A stretch of 36,831 bases of DNA from a virus (IMGVR_UViG_3300045970_000329:1-36831), one strand, 5' to 3'. Positions 1-7,207 are shown, counted from the first letter of the stretch. Notes: generated from the letters alone by a model not told the origin. Numbers and translations: made by a program.

Positions 1-59
1 ACTTCCGGCGCGCCAAGGTCAAGGCGGCCAAGAAGAAGGGGAAGGGGGGCTGCAAGTGA
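1..59 (+). CDS. C-terminal end of an upstream gene (partial)
   Basis: An open frame enters from the left edge and ends at TGA 57-59. Only 18 residues are visible, FRRAKVKAAKKKGKGGCK, a strongly lysine-rich tail of the kind found at the ends of nucleic-acid-binding proteins. The stop overlaps the GTG start of the next gene (GTGA), the arrangement used throughout this rightward operon, which supports it being a real gene end. Function cannot be judged from this fragment. Confidence 0.6.
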   Translation, partial: FRRAKVKAAKKKGKGGCK

Positions 60-463
60 GCGCCGACTTCCAGGTCGGCGACAAGGTCCGGGTCAAGCAG
101 GGCATGGGGACCACCACCGGGCGCCCGATGCTCGCCGAGGGCGAGGTCTACACCGTGACCGGCATCCGCGACACCCACGGCCTGTTCGGGATGGGGCTCC
201 GGAACGGCGAGCTGGTCGTGAAGAACGACCGGGGCGAGGAGGGCGGCTGGTACGCCCACCGGTTCGAGCAGGCGGAGGAGAGGGAGCCGGTCAAGCCGTT
301 CCCGGCCTTCGTCTACGTCACCCGGGACGAGTGCGGCAACCTCTACGTCGAGGAGCTGGACGAGATCGACGAGGAGGACCGCGAGGTGGTCGGCCGCTAC
401 TACCTCAACGCCGTGGGCTCGGTCCAGGCCCAGGAGACGTTCGCCTTCACCCCCGTCATCTAG
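56..463 (+). CDS. Small phage protein with SH3/KOW-like N-terminal barrel
   Basis: A 135-residue protein of unknown function. The GTG start overlaps the previous stop by 4 bp, and a G-rich Shine-Dalgarno stretch (GGGG) lies just upstream. Residues 5-70 have a beta-rich pattern (VGDKVRVKQG, then GEVYTVTGI, ending GGWYAHRFE) that resembles small SH3- or KOW-like barrels found in many short phage proteins. The C-terminal half is acidic (EELDEIDEEDRE). No catalytic motif is visible. Its position before the primase-helicase suggests an early accessory role, which is inference only. It ends at TAG 461-463. Confidence 0.7.
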   Translation: MSADFQVGDKVRVKQGMGTTTGRPMLAEGEVYTVTGIRDTHGLFGMGLRNGELVVKNDRGEEGGWYAHRFEQAEEREPVKPFPAFVYVTRDECGNLYVEELDEIDEEDREVVGRYYLNAVGSVQAQETFAFTPVI

Positions 464-629
464 CTGGACGGGCAGCAATCAGTCAACGCCGCGCTGGGCG
501 GCTAGAGCGGGGTGAAGCGGTCCCCGCACCCAGCAGCGCAGAACGGCCGCCGCCGGGCGGCCCATCCAAGCGGCCCCACTACGGTCCGAGGCTGCACCCG
601 GCATCCCCACCATTTCCCGAGGAGCACCC
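464..629 (+). promoter_or_regulatory. Leader with two hairpins before the primase-helicase gene
   Basis: This is the largest gap in the first operon. It holds two inverted repeats: GCGGGG 507-512 with CCCCGC 522-527, and GGCCGCC 545-551 with GGCGGCC 556-562 (4-nt loop GCCG). Neither is followed by a T-tract, so an intrinsic terminator is unlikely. They could be RNA structures in the leader or processing sites. The ribosome binding site GAGGAG (about 619-624) precedes the GTG start at 630. I see no convincing -10/-35 pair. Confidence 0.35.
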
Positions 630-2906
630 GTGTCGCTGACCGATGACGCTCTCGCCCTGCGTGTGCTTGGCTTCCACCCCATCGTCGAGCGCGCCAACAG
701 CAAGATGCCGCTGGCTAGCGGGTGGCAGCGCCTCGTGAACCAGACCGAGGCCGAGCTGCGAGCCGCCTTCGACGCGGCGCCCGCCGGGTCCGGCGTCGGC
801 ACCGTGACCCACGGGTTCATCGTCATCGACGTGGACGTGCGGGAGGGCGTGAACGGCTACGACAGCCTGCGCTCTCTCCCGCCGCTCCCAACCACGCTGG
901 CCAGCGACACCCCCAGCGGCGGGTCGCATCACTTCTACCGCATCCCGCTGGGCGTCGAGGTCCGCAACAGCGTGAGCAAGCTGGGGCCCGGCATTGACGT
1001 GCGCGGCACCGGCGGACAGGTCGTGCTCCCGCCCACCGTCATCGACGGCGTGGCCTACGCCTGGTCGGACGCCCGCTACGGATTGCAGCCGATGGCCGAG
1101 CTGCCGGCCGAGTGGCTGGAGCTGCTGGCCGGCCCGCGGTCCGAGCCGACCTTCACGTTCGGCGCCGCCTCCGGCAAGCGCACCCTGACCCGCCCCGAGG
1201 ACCTGGACATGGACGGCAAGCGGCGCCGGGCCTACATGGACAAGCTGGACGAGCCCAGCGTGCAGGGGGCCGGCGGCAACGCCGTGATGATGAAGGCCGC
1301 CTTCCGCGCCAAGGAGTTCTCCCGCAACCCCGCCGACGCCCTGGAGGAGCTGCTGGTCTGGAACGACCGGCTAGCCACACCGCCCTGGGACGAGCACGAG
1401 CTGGCCCGCGCCATTCTGAACTCCGACGCCGTCCTTGGCGCCGGCCTCGACCGGGACCGCGAGGTGGCCCCGGTCCCCGCCGCTCCCCCGCCCAAGGAGC
1501 TGCCCACCATGCCGCTGGCGTGGGTGGAGCGGATGCAGGCTTACGTCGCCCGCGAGGTGGATGGCTCGTGGGCGCTGCATAACCCGCTGACCGAGGGCGC
1601 GGCCAAGAAGCTGCTGGTGGCTAGCGGGGTCAAGGCCAAGGCGGCTGCCCAGATGCTGGCAGACGGCGGCGTGCCCTACGCCAAGGCCGTCGAGTGCGCG
1701 CCCGGCAGGCCGGCGTCGTTCATCGACGCGCAGGGCCGGCTGGTCCTCAACACCTACGTCCCTCCGGCCATCCAGCCCAAGGCCGGTCCCTTCGACGTGC
1801 TGGACGAGGTGCTGTCCTTCCTGGCCGACGGGGATGACGGTGGCAAGCGGTGGCTGATGAACTGGATGGCCTTTGCCGTCCAGAACCCGGCCCGCCGCCT
1901 CAAGACGGTGCCCGTGCTCTACGGCGCCCAAGGAACCGGCAAGTCGCTGCTGGTGCGGGTCATGTCCGAGCTGATGGGCAGGCAGAACAGCGCCGCCATC
2001 CGCAACGATGACCTAGCCGGCCGGTTCACCTCGCACTTCGTCACCAAGCTGTTTGTGAGCGTGGCCGAGATTCAGTCCGCCGACGTGAGCCACGCGACGG
2101 CCAACCTCAAGTACCTGACCGGCGAGCCTGAGCTGGTGATGGAGGCGAAGGGCGCCAACGCCCTGCCGGTCAAGTCCGCCATCAAGATGATTTGCACGTC
2201 GAACCAGACGTTGCCGGTGCTGGTCGAGGGGCAGGGGGACCAGCGGTGGTCGCTGTTCCGCCAGATGGCCGAGCCCGACACCGGCTACCTGGCGCGCACC
2301 GCGGCGCTGTTCGACCGCGCCACCAACGACTGGTCGGACGCTGGCCAGGCGGAGCTGGCGGGCCTGCTGGCCTTCCTGTTGGCCTACCCGGTGGATGTGG
2401 ACCTGGCCATGACGCCTCACCGCAACGCGGCCCGCAACGCCGCCGCCGAGGCTAGCCGGTCCAGCGTGGAGGCGTTCGTCGAGGCGGTGCGCGGCTCGTC
2501 CATTGATGCGGCGTTCATCGCCAACGTGCCCGAGCACGAGAAGTCCGGACCGGCCTACGTCCACATCCACATCCCCGAGCAGGGCGACGTTATCTCGTCG
2601 GCCGCCCTCCAGGCCGTCTACCGCGCCTTCTGCAAGGCGTCCGGCCTGATGCCCTTGGGCACCCCGAAGCTGGTGGCTGAGCTGGAGCGGTTCGCGCCCG
2701 AATGGCACCGCAAGCGACTGCCCACCAACGTCCTGTCCACCCGGCCCATCGCTTACGCCGGGGTGCCCCGCCAGCTCGACCTCCTGCCGTTCCGTCCGCT
2801 GACCGTCCGTCAGCTCCCGCTCGTCCCGGCTAGCGCGCATCCGGCGCTAGCCGCAGCCGAGTCCACCACGCAGCGCGTGTTCTTCACCGAGGAGGCTGAG
2901 TCGTGA
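630..2906 (+). CDS. Primase-polymerase / SF3-like helicase fusion
   Basis: A 758-residue replication protein. Residues 1-150 form a bifunctional primase-polymerase (Prim-Pol, PF09250-type) domain: metal-binding IDVDV at 66-70, GGSHHFY at 97-103 and GIDVRGTGGQVVLPP at 121-135. Around residues 215-270 is a primase C-terminal-like segment (PPWDEHELARAI). The second half is a D5/DUF5906-type helicase with Walker A GAQGTGKS at 432-439, an acidic KLFVSVAE Walker B-like segment, a sensor-like MICTSNQ and an arginine-finger candidate in DQRWSLFR. It would prime and unwind phage DNA, as such fusions do in phages and plasmids. The GTG start is chosen because GAGGAG lies 6 nt upstream. It overlaps the next gene by GTGA. 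No helicase loader or DNA polymerase is visible in the window. Confidence 0.93.
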   Translation: MSLTDDALALRVLGFHPIVERANSKMPLASGWQRLVNQTEAELRAAFDAAPAGSGVGTVTHGFIVIDVDVREGVNGYDSLRSLPPLPTTLASDTPSGGSHHFYRIPLGVEVRNSVSKLGPGIDVRGTGGQVVLPPTVIDGVAYAWSDARYGLQPMAELPAEWLELLAGPRSEPTFTFGAASGKRTLTRPEDLDMDGKRRRAYMDKLDEPSVQGAGGNAVMMKAAFRAKEFSRNPADALEELLVWNDRLATPPWDEHELARAILNSDAVLGAGLDRDREVAPVPAAPPPKELPTMPLAWVERMQAYVAREVDGSWALHNPLTEGAAKKLLVASGVKAKAAAQMLADGGVPYAKAVECAPGRPASFIDAQGRLVLNTYVPPAIQPKAGPFDVLDEVLSFLADGDDGGKRWLMNWMAFAVQNPARRLKTVPVLYGAQGTGKSLLVRVMSELMGRQNSAAIRNDDLAGRFTSHFVTKLFVSVAEIQSADVSHATANLKYLTGEPELVMEAKGANALPVKSAIKMICTSNQTLPVLVEGQGDQRWSLFRQMAEPDTGYLARTAALFDRATNDWSDAGQAELAGLLAFLLAYPVDVDLAMTPHRNAARNAAAEASRSSVEAFVEAVRGSSIDAAFIANVPEHEKSGPAYVHIHIPEQGDVISSAALQAVYRAFCKASGLMPLGTPKLVAELERFAPEWHRKRLPTNVLSTRPIAYAGVPRQLDLLPFRPLTVRQLPLVPASAHPALAAAESTTQRVFFTEEAES

Positions 2907-3229
2907 AGCTGATTAGAGAGGCGGCGAAGAAGTTGGCGGACTCGAAGGACCCCAAGGAGCGGGCGCTAGCCGAGTACCTGCGGACGCATGACGCCAGGCT
3001 GCGCTCCCTGCTCGCCGACGCCGCGTGGGCCGCCCGGGGGACAGCGGCCGACGACAGGGATGAGCTGGAACAGGTCGCCCTCCTGGCCTGCTGGCAGCTT
3101 TTCCTCACCGACGACCCCGAGGTCGCGCTGCGCGCCGTGGACGCCGCGCTCCACCGCCATGACCGTGCCTTTACGGACGGCGCCCGCCGCCACCTACCCC
3201 TGCTCGACACCCCACCCAAGGAGAACTGA
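2903..3229 (+). CDS. Small helical protein, translationally coupled to primase
   Basis: A 108-residue predicted all-helical protein beginning at GTG 2903 in a GTGA overlap with the primase-helicase stop, so it is probably translated by coupling. It is rich in charged residues and alanine. The segment DDRDELEQVALLACWQLF (residues about 50-67) faintly resembles sigma-70 region 2.1 helices, but nothing else of a sigma factor follows and I do not call it one. Position between primase and nuclease suggests a replication accessory role. Function unknown. Confidence 0.7.
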   Translation: MKLIREAAKKLADSKDPKERALAEYLRTHDARLRSLLADAAWAARGTAADDRDELEQVALLACWQLFLTDDPEVALRAVDAALHRHDRAFTDGARRHLPLLDTPPKEN

Positions 3230-3230
3230 T

Positions 3231-3911
3231 ATGGCACGTCCCGCATTGGGCTACCGCAACGCCGCCGGAAAGAAGGTCCCCGGCGTCACCACCGTCCTCA
3301 AGTCCATCCAGACGATGGACGGAGACATCCTCTGCTCCTGGGCCGCGAAGCTGGCCCGCGCCGGCGAGGACTGGCGCAAGGTCCGCCAGGCGGCCGGCGA
3401 CCACGGCACCATGCTCCACGAGCTGTGCGAGACGAAGCTGCCGGGCGAGCTGGTCGACGGCGACAAGCCCGCGCTGGCCAGCGGCGAGGCGTGGTCCAAG
3501 CTGCAAGCCAGCTACGGCGCCATTCGCCTGTGGTGCTTGCAGAACAACCCCAGGACGATCATCGCCGAGGAGCCGATGATCAGCGAGGAGTTCCAGTTCG
3601 GCGGCACGCTGGACGCCTGCGTCGAGCTGGACATGGGCGACGGGATGGCGCCGTGGATTCTCGACTACAAGACGGGGTCGATGGTCGGCGCCAAGGAGTG
3701 CGCGCAGATGGCGGCGTATCGGACGCTGCTGGCCGAGACAAAGGGCATCGAGGTTCGGGGCGCCGTGCTCATCCACGCGCCCACCAAGGAGCCCGGCTAC
3801 ATGAGGCCGGTCCGCCTGGACGCCGAGCTGCTGGACCTGGGCTGGGGGCTGTTCGTGTCTGCCCAGACCGTGTCCAGGAACGTCTCCATCATCGAAGCGG
3901 CCATGGGCTAG
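3231..3911 (+). CDS. PD-(D/E)XK exonuclease, RecB/Cas4-like
   Basis: A 226-residue nuclease. The start ATG 3231 follows AAGGAG (3218-3223) with good spacing; longer readings of the frame run back into the preceding gene and are rejected. Motifs in order match the RecB/Cas4 PD-(D/E)XK fold: H63 in GTMLHEL, E113/E114, GTLD with D128, WILDYKTG with D145 and K147, and the QMAAY motif with Q159 and Y163. Members of this family trim or resect DNA ends in recombination-dependent phage replication. No cysteine cluster for a Cas4-type Fe-S centre is apparent. It sits directly before the DEDD protein, suggesting a joint recombination module. Confidence 0.88.
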   Translation: MARPALGYRNAAGKKVPGVTTVLKSIQTMDGDILCSWAAKLARAGEDWRKVRQAAGDHGTMLHELCETKLPGELVDGDKPALASGEAWSKLQASYGAIRLWCLQNNPRTIIAEEPMISEEFQFGGTLDACVELDMGDGMAPWILDYKTGSMVGAKECAQMAAYRTLLAETKGIEVRGAVLIHAPTKEPGYMRPVRLDAELLDLGWGLFVSAQTVSRNVSIIEAAMG

Positions 3912-3914
3912 ACC

Positions 3915-4895
3915 ATGACGCAGATATCCATTCACTTTGGGGGCGGCCCAACCCACCCGCTGGCCAATGCCAGCGGCCCTCCGTTTCCGCCCCCGCCCAC
4001 CTCCGTCGAGCCCAGCGGCCCGAATGACCCGACCACCCAGGTCGGCCCCTGCATCCCGCTGGGCTCGACGGAGCGCACTATCATCGGCCTCGACACCGGG
4101 GAGCGGGCGGGCAAGACCGTCGCCTGCTACCCGGACGGCTCAACCCGCCACTACGCCGACCCGCTAGCCGCGCTAGCCGAGATGCCGAGCGGCGCCCGCG
4201 TCATTGTGGAGCGGTCGGTCTACGCCTTCCGCTCGCAGTCCAGGGCCGCCTTCATCGCCACGGCCAAGCTGCGCGGGCTCGAACTCTACCCCATCGACCC
4301 GCGACGGACGATGTGCCGCCGCCGGGACTGGCACCCAGGGGTCGAAAAGACGGACGAGCTGGATGCCCTGGTGCTGCGAGATATCGGCATCGAGGGGGTC
4401 ATCCCGCGCTGTCCGCTGTCGGAGCCGCGACTGGCCCCGGACCTGCTGACCAGGGCTCGACAGGTCGGCTACGACCTCGACCACCCCGAGCTGCCGGCCA
4501 GGCTGCGGGAGGCCGTCGAGCGCATCACCAGTCAGCCGGTCCCGCCGTGCGCCGTGCTGGCTGGGGTCGCGCTGCCGGCCGGCAAGCGGTCGGCGGTTAG
4601 GTGGGCGAAGGTCGGCTACCAGCTCGTCACCTTCGCCGTGCTGGCGCTGGAGTCGGGCTCGAAAAAGAAGGCCAAGAACGCCCTCAAGCACCCCGGACTG
4701 GCCCGCTCCAACCTGCGTCACCACCCGCTGCGGACCTGTGAGTCGGTGGGGGAGCGTCGAGAAATCATGCGGTCGATGGACCGCTTTCAGAAGTGGACCT
4801 ACGACCTACTGCATGGGCCCCCTCGCCCCACGGCTCAGTCAACCGTGGCCCACACCTCCCCATGCAGCGGGTCGCTCATCCTGGAGGCCGCATAA
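3915..4895 (+). CDS. RuvC-fold DEDD protein related to IS110 transposase core
   Basis: A 326-residue protein starting 3 nt after the exonuclease stop. Residues 1-52 are proline-rich and probably disordered. Residues 55-165 carry the acidic set expected of an IS110/Piv-type RuvC-fold core: D60 in IIGLDTGER, E99 in VIVERSVY, and D147/D150 in EKTDELDALVL, the last very close to the KTDxxDA signature of IS110 transposases. The C-terminal half (170-326) is basic and does not look like the Tnp20 serine domain that completes those transposases. I see no insertion-sequence ends around it. It may be a phage Holliday-junction or branched-DNA nuclease that shares ancestry with the transposase core. It overlaps the next gene by TAATG. 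Confidence 0.72.
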   Translation: MTQISIHFGGGPTHPLANASGPPFPPPPTSVEPSGPNDPTTQVGPCIPLGSTERTIIGLDTGERAGKTVACYPDGSTRHYADPLAALAEMPSGARVIVERSVYAFRSQSRAAFIATAKLRGLELYPIDPRRTMCRRRDWHPGVEKTDELDALVLRDIGIEGVIPRCPLSEPRLAPDLLTRARQVGYDLDHPELPARLREAVERITSQPVPPCAVLAGVALPAGKRSAVRWAKVGYQLVTFAVLALESGSKKKAKNALKHPGLARSNLRHHPLRTCESVGERREIMRSMDRFQKWTYDLLHGPPRPTAQSTVAHTSPCSGSLILEAA

Positions 4896-5095
4896 TGCCG
4901 ACCTACACCTACCGTTGCGACCGTTGCAAGCGCATACGCGAGGAGGTCCGGCCCATCGCTAGCCGGGCCTACCCCGAGGGCTGCCCGCGCTGCGAGCTGG
5001 GCTACCTCCAGCTCGTCCCCAGCGCCACGGCCGGCAACTTCCCGGGCGCGGACTATTGGCGGACCCGGATGAAGGCGAGGGGGGAGGGGTTCTAG
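4895..5095 (+). CDS. FmdB-like zinc-ribbon protein
   Basis: A 66-residue protein whose N-terminus, MPTYTYRCDRC, is the typical start of the FmdB/CxxC_CxxC regulatory zinc-ribbon family (PF09723-type). The two metal-binding pairs are CDRC and CPRC. ATG 4895 overlaps the previous TAA by one base, with GGAGG at 4883-4887 giving 7-nt spacing. The family's biochemical role is poorly defined. In phages such proteins are thought to bind nucleic acid or modulate transcription. The C-terminal tail (YWRTRMKARGEGF) is basic. Confidence 0.8.
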   Translation: MPTYTYRCDRCKRIREEVRPIASRAYPEGCPRCELGYLQLVPSATAGNFPGADYWRTRMKARGEGF

Positions 5096-5098
5096 CCA

Positions 5099-5308
5099 AT
5101 GGGCCGAAACTACAACGCCGGCGCCAACACCAAGCGCAAGCGGCTGGCCAGCAGCGGGCGCAACGTCGAGGTCCAGGGCGGAGTCATCGTCGAGCACGCC
5201 GGCTGTCTCATGGTCCGGTGCCACGCCTGCGGCGCGCTGGCCCCGGTCAATCGCTGGTGGGTCCACGGCACGAGCGAGGACCCGCACATCCAGGGCCACG
5301 TCGGCTAG
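5099..5308 (+). CDS. Small basic protein with a CxxC pair
   Basis: A 69-residue protein starting at ATG 5099, with a GGAGG-type site in the end of the preceding gene. The N-terminal 25 residues are basic (NTKRKRLASSGR). One metal-binding-like pair, CHACG, occurs near residue 41, and a terminal histidine-containing stretch could add ligands. It is the last gene before the terminator at 5334. Its TAG stop lies inside one of the GCTAGC palindromes (5304-5309), with a second copy 8 bp on. Function unknown. Confidence 0.65.
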   Translation: MGRNYNAGANTKRKRLASSGRNVEVQGGVIVEHAGCLMVRCHACGALAPVNRWWVHGTSEDPHIQGHVG

Positions 5309-5333
5309 CCGGCTAGCAAGCCAGTCTCACAAC

Positions 5334-5366
5334 GAAGCCCCGGGCATACCCCGGGGCTTCTTCGTT
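5334..5366 (+). terminator. Rho-independent terminator of the first early operon
   Basis: Stem GAAGCCCCGGG (5334-5344) pairs with CCCGGGGCTTC (5350-5360) around a short CATA-containing loop and is followed by TTCGTTTG. The perfect 11-bp stem and moderate T-rich tail fit a rightward intrinsic terminator. It separates the replication block from the next genes. The tail is not a clean U-run, so some read-through is possible. Confidence 0.8.
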
Positions 5367-5394
5367 TGTGTGGCGGGATGGGGAGGTAATTGTT

Positions 5395-5739
5395 GTGACC
5401 CCGGAAGAACGTCAGAAGTGGACCCGCATCCGCGATGAGTGGGACGAGGCCGTAATCGCCAGGGCCAAGAAGAAAGGCCGCCTCCCCGTCGTCGACTGCA
5501 CGCTCAAGAGCTACCCGGTCCCGCCGGATGTTCTGCGGGAGCTGGAGAGGCTGGAGCGCCCCGAGGTGCGGGAGGCTGCGTTCCGCCGGGCCGCCCAGAG
5601 CAGGCGCAAGGCTGCCAGCCTGCGCTCTCTCGCGGAGCTGCTGGCAGGGAAGGGGTCCGAGTCCAAGGGCTCTCTGGCCAAGGCCGAGGCGCTGGAGCGA
5701 GAGGCTGGGGAGGTGGAGCGGCTGTACCGTGCCGCGTAA
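5395..5739 (+). CDS. Coiled-coil-rich hypothetical protein
   Basis: A 114-residue helical, highly charged protein of unknown function. The frame is open back to a GTG at 5368, but that lies in the tail of the terminator. GTG 5395 has GGAGG at 5382-5386 with 8-nt spacing and gives MTPEERQKWTRIRDEWDE, so I prefer it. Residues 45-110 look like a long helix with Arg, Glu and Ala, likely a coiled coil. It lies alone between the terminator and the sigma-like gene's promoter. It could be a small regulator; no motif decides it. Confidence 0.65.
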   Translation: MTPEERQKWTRIRDEWDEAVIARAKKKGRLPVVDCTLKSYPVPPDVLRELERLERPEVREAAFRRAAQSRRKAASLRSLAELLAGKGSESKGSLAKAEALEREAGEVERLYRAA

Positions 5740-5755
5740 TTCTCACGATAGGGCA

Positions 5756-5784
5756 TTGACAGTAACGAGCCGATATCGTAGAAC
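5756..5784 (+). promoter_or_regulatory. Sigma-70-type promoter for the sigma-like gene block
   Basis: TTGACA (5756-5761, perfect -35), a 17-nt spacer, then TAGAAC (5779-5784) as -10 with four of six consensus bases including T1, A2, A4 and A5. It lies 44 bp upstream of ATG 5828 in an otherwise GC-rich window. An AAAGGA ribosome site follows near 5813. Host RNA polymerase with its main sigma factor should recognise it, so this block is probably transcribed early. Confidence 0.72.
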
Positions 5785-5827
5785 GTACCCCCGAAAGAGT
5801 CACCCACCCCCCAAAGGACTACACCCC

Positions 5828-6511
5828 ATGCACGACTTCGCCCCCCTAGCCGACTTCCCTGCCCTCACCACCGAGCAGCGCCAGCTCGTCTCGAATCACC
5901 TGCATCTGGCCGAGGCGCTGGCCACGCGCCGGCTGAGCTGTGACCGGGGCCCCGACTGGCAGGACGCCTATCAGGACGCCGTCATGGCGCTCATGGAGGC
6001 GGCGTCGAAGTGGGACGCGACCCGGGGCTGCGAGTTCGGTGCCTTCGCTTGGACGCTGGGGTCGTGGCGCATGGGGCGGACGAAGTTCCGCGCTGCCCGC
6101 TCTCAGGCCATGCAGTCGACGATGGGGGGCATCACCGGCGACGGCGAGGACATGGTGACGGGGGCCAACGACCCCGACCCCTCGCCCAGCGCCGACGAGC
6201 TGCTGGAGTCGGCCCAGGACCGGGCCGCTGGCCAGCGGGCGCTGGACAGTCTGCCCGCTGCCGACCGGGAGGTCGTTGCCGGCCTGCTGTCCGGCCAGAG
6301 CATCCGGCCCAGCACCGCGACCCGCATCCTGGCCGCCATCACGGGCCAGCGCATCCACCTCGACCGGCCCCGCCTGACGCACGCCCAGCGGTCCCGCCGC
6401 TGGCACGCCAACCTGTCCCCCGAGCGCAAGGAGGCCCGCCGGGTCCGCCAGAACGCTCAGTACCGCGCCCGCTACGCCAGGCGGCAGGCCCCGAAGGCGG
6501 TGGCCGCGTGA
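5828..6511 (+). CDS. Phage sigma-factor-like protein
   Basis: A 227-residue protein. Residues 42-85 (PDWQDAYQDAVMALMEAASK then WDATRGCEFGAFAWTLGSW) follow the pattern of sigma-70 regions 2.1-2.4: an acidic helix, a helix of ALMEAA type, the D-x-x-R-G turn, and an aromatic FxxFAWT helix that would contact the melted -10. Residues 136-172 (RALDSLPAADREVVAGLLSG) resemble a region 4 helix-turn-helix. The C-terminal 50 residues are very basic. If real, it would redirect host RNA polymerase to phage promoters. Divergence in region 4 leaves open a non-sigma DNA-binding role. It starts at ATG 5828 after a strong promoter and overlaps the next gene by GTGA. Confidence 0.72.
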   Translation: MHDFAPLADFPALTTEQRQLVSNHLHLAEALATRRLSCDRGPDWQDAYQDAVMALMEAASKWDATRGCEFGAFAWTLGSWRMGRTKFRAARSQAMQSTMGGITGDGEDMVTGANDPDPSPSADELLESAQDRAAGQRALDSLPAADREVVAGLLSGQSIRPSTATRILAAITGQRIHLDRPRLTHAQRSRRWHANLSPERKEARRVRQNAQYRARYARRQAPKAVAA

Positions 6512-6810
6512 AGCGCGCCGAGCTGGTCGAGCTGCAAGCCGGCCTCCAGTCGGTGGCCGTGGCCGCCCTCCAGATGGCCCAGGCCGTGGCCGCCGCCCTG
6601 GCTAGCGGCGATGACCCGGCTAGCTCCGAGGTCCGCACGTCCATGCCCGAGGTGGTGGTTGGTGCGCCCGACGTGGAGGTGGAGCTGCCGCCGGCCCTCC
6701 AGCTCAAGGTCGCCGTCTGCCAGAAGTGCCTGCGGCGCTTCTCCTACTTCGGCGCCGTCGCCCCCTTCGACTGCGGGGACTGCCCCGGCGCGCCGCTGGG
6801 GGTCGCATGA
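6508..6810 (+). CDS. Small zinc-finger protein
   Basis: A 100-residue protein starting at GTG 6508 (GTGA overlap with the sigma-like gene). Residues 1-33 form an alanine-rich helix (VKRAELVELQAGLQSV and on). The C-terminus carries four cysteines, CQKC and CGDC, about 17 residues apart, a probable zinc ribbon or treble clef. Such small zinc proteins in phage operons usually bind nucleic acid or host proteins, but no specific family is recognised. It ends in an ATGA overlap with the next gene, so the sigma-like gene and at least three followers appear translationally coupled. Confidence 0.7.
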   Translation: MKRAELVELQAGLQSVAVAALQMAQAVAAALASGDDPASSEVRTSMPEVVVGAPDVEVELPPALQLKVAVCQKCLRRFSYFGAVAPFDCGDCPGAPLGVA

Positions 6811-6974
6811 GCGCCATCGACTGGAGCCTGCCCGTCCGCAGCGCCCACGACATGGACGTGTGCCGGGACTGCGGCGAGCCGTGGTGCGAGCTGCACGAGG
6901 AGCACTACGCCGACTGCCCGTGCCCGGGGCCGGACTCGCGCAACGAGGACGAGGACGAGGGGGTGGGGCCGTGA
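6807..6974 (+). CDS. Small Cys/His-rich protein
   Basis: A 55-residue protein starting at ATG 6807 (ATGA overlap). The core is dense in possible zinc ligands: CRDCGEPWCELHEEHYADC followed by CPG. Similar short Cys/His modules with an acidic tail (here SRNEDEDEGVGP) recur in phages, but I cannot name a function. It ends at TGA 6972-6974, overlapping the next GTG start. Confidence 0.65.
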   Translation: MSAIDWSLPVRSAHDMDVCRDCGEPWCELHEEHYADCPCPGPDSRNEDEDEGVGP

Positions 6975-7207
6975 CGCGCTCCGAGGCCCTAGCCACCCTG
7001 CTCCTCGTGCTGTTGCTCATGGTTGGGGCCGGTGCCGTGGGTTTCGTCGTCGGAAACCGCGAGCCGCCCCCCGTCGCGCCCGCCCAGGCTCACGTCGTTC
7101 GGATGCTCGACATAGTCATCCGCGACTCCAACACCACCAACCGCCGCCAGCGTTTCGAGTGCCGTCCCACCGATGCACCCACCACCACCACGAAGGAGCC
7201 TAAGTGA
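6971..7207 (+). CDS. Single-pass membrane protein
   Basis: A 78-residue protein from GTG 6971 (GTGA overlap with the preceding gene). Residues 6-27 (ALATLLLVLLLMVGAGAVGF) form one hydrophobic transmembrane segment after a short MTRSE leader. A proline-rich linker, a short amphipathic stretch and a threonine-rich tail follow. With one arginine before the segment, the topology is not obvious. It stands in the early operon, away from the lysis genes, so a role at the host membrane (for example superinfection exclusion) is possible but unproven. GTGA overlap with the next gene. Confidence 0.65.
   Translation: MTRSEALATLLLVLLLMVGAGAVGFVVGNREPPPVAPAQAHVVRMLDIVIRDSNTTNRRQRFECRPTDAPTTTTKEPK

Noticed and set aside
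2013-2840. Minus-strand frame within the primase-helicase
   Set aside because: His/Arg/Gly-rich shadow with no motifs; the plus strand has Prim-Pol and helicase motifs throughout.
2903-3229. Second sigma factor
   Set aside because: Only one helix resembles region 2.1; the rest lacks the aromatic -10 helix and any region 4.
2988-3230. N-terminal extension of the exonuclease
   Set aside because: It overlaps the preceding gene almost completely. AAGGAG plus ATG 3231 gives a normal nuclease start.
4828-4848. Inverted repeat CCACGG/CCGTGG in the end of the DEDD gene
   Set aside because: Only 6 bp, inside coding sequence, no T-tract and no promoter nearby; likely chance in GC-rich DNA.
3915-4895. 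An intact IS110 insertion sequence
   Set aside because: No Tnp20 domain, no flanking ends and gene spacing of 3 nt and -1 nt to its neighbours; it is part of the operon.
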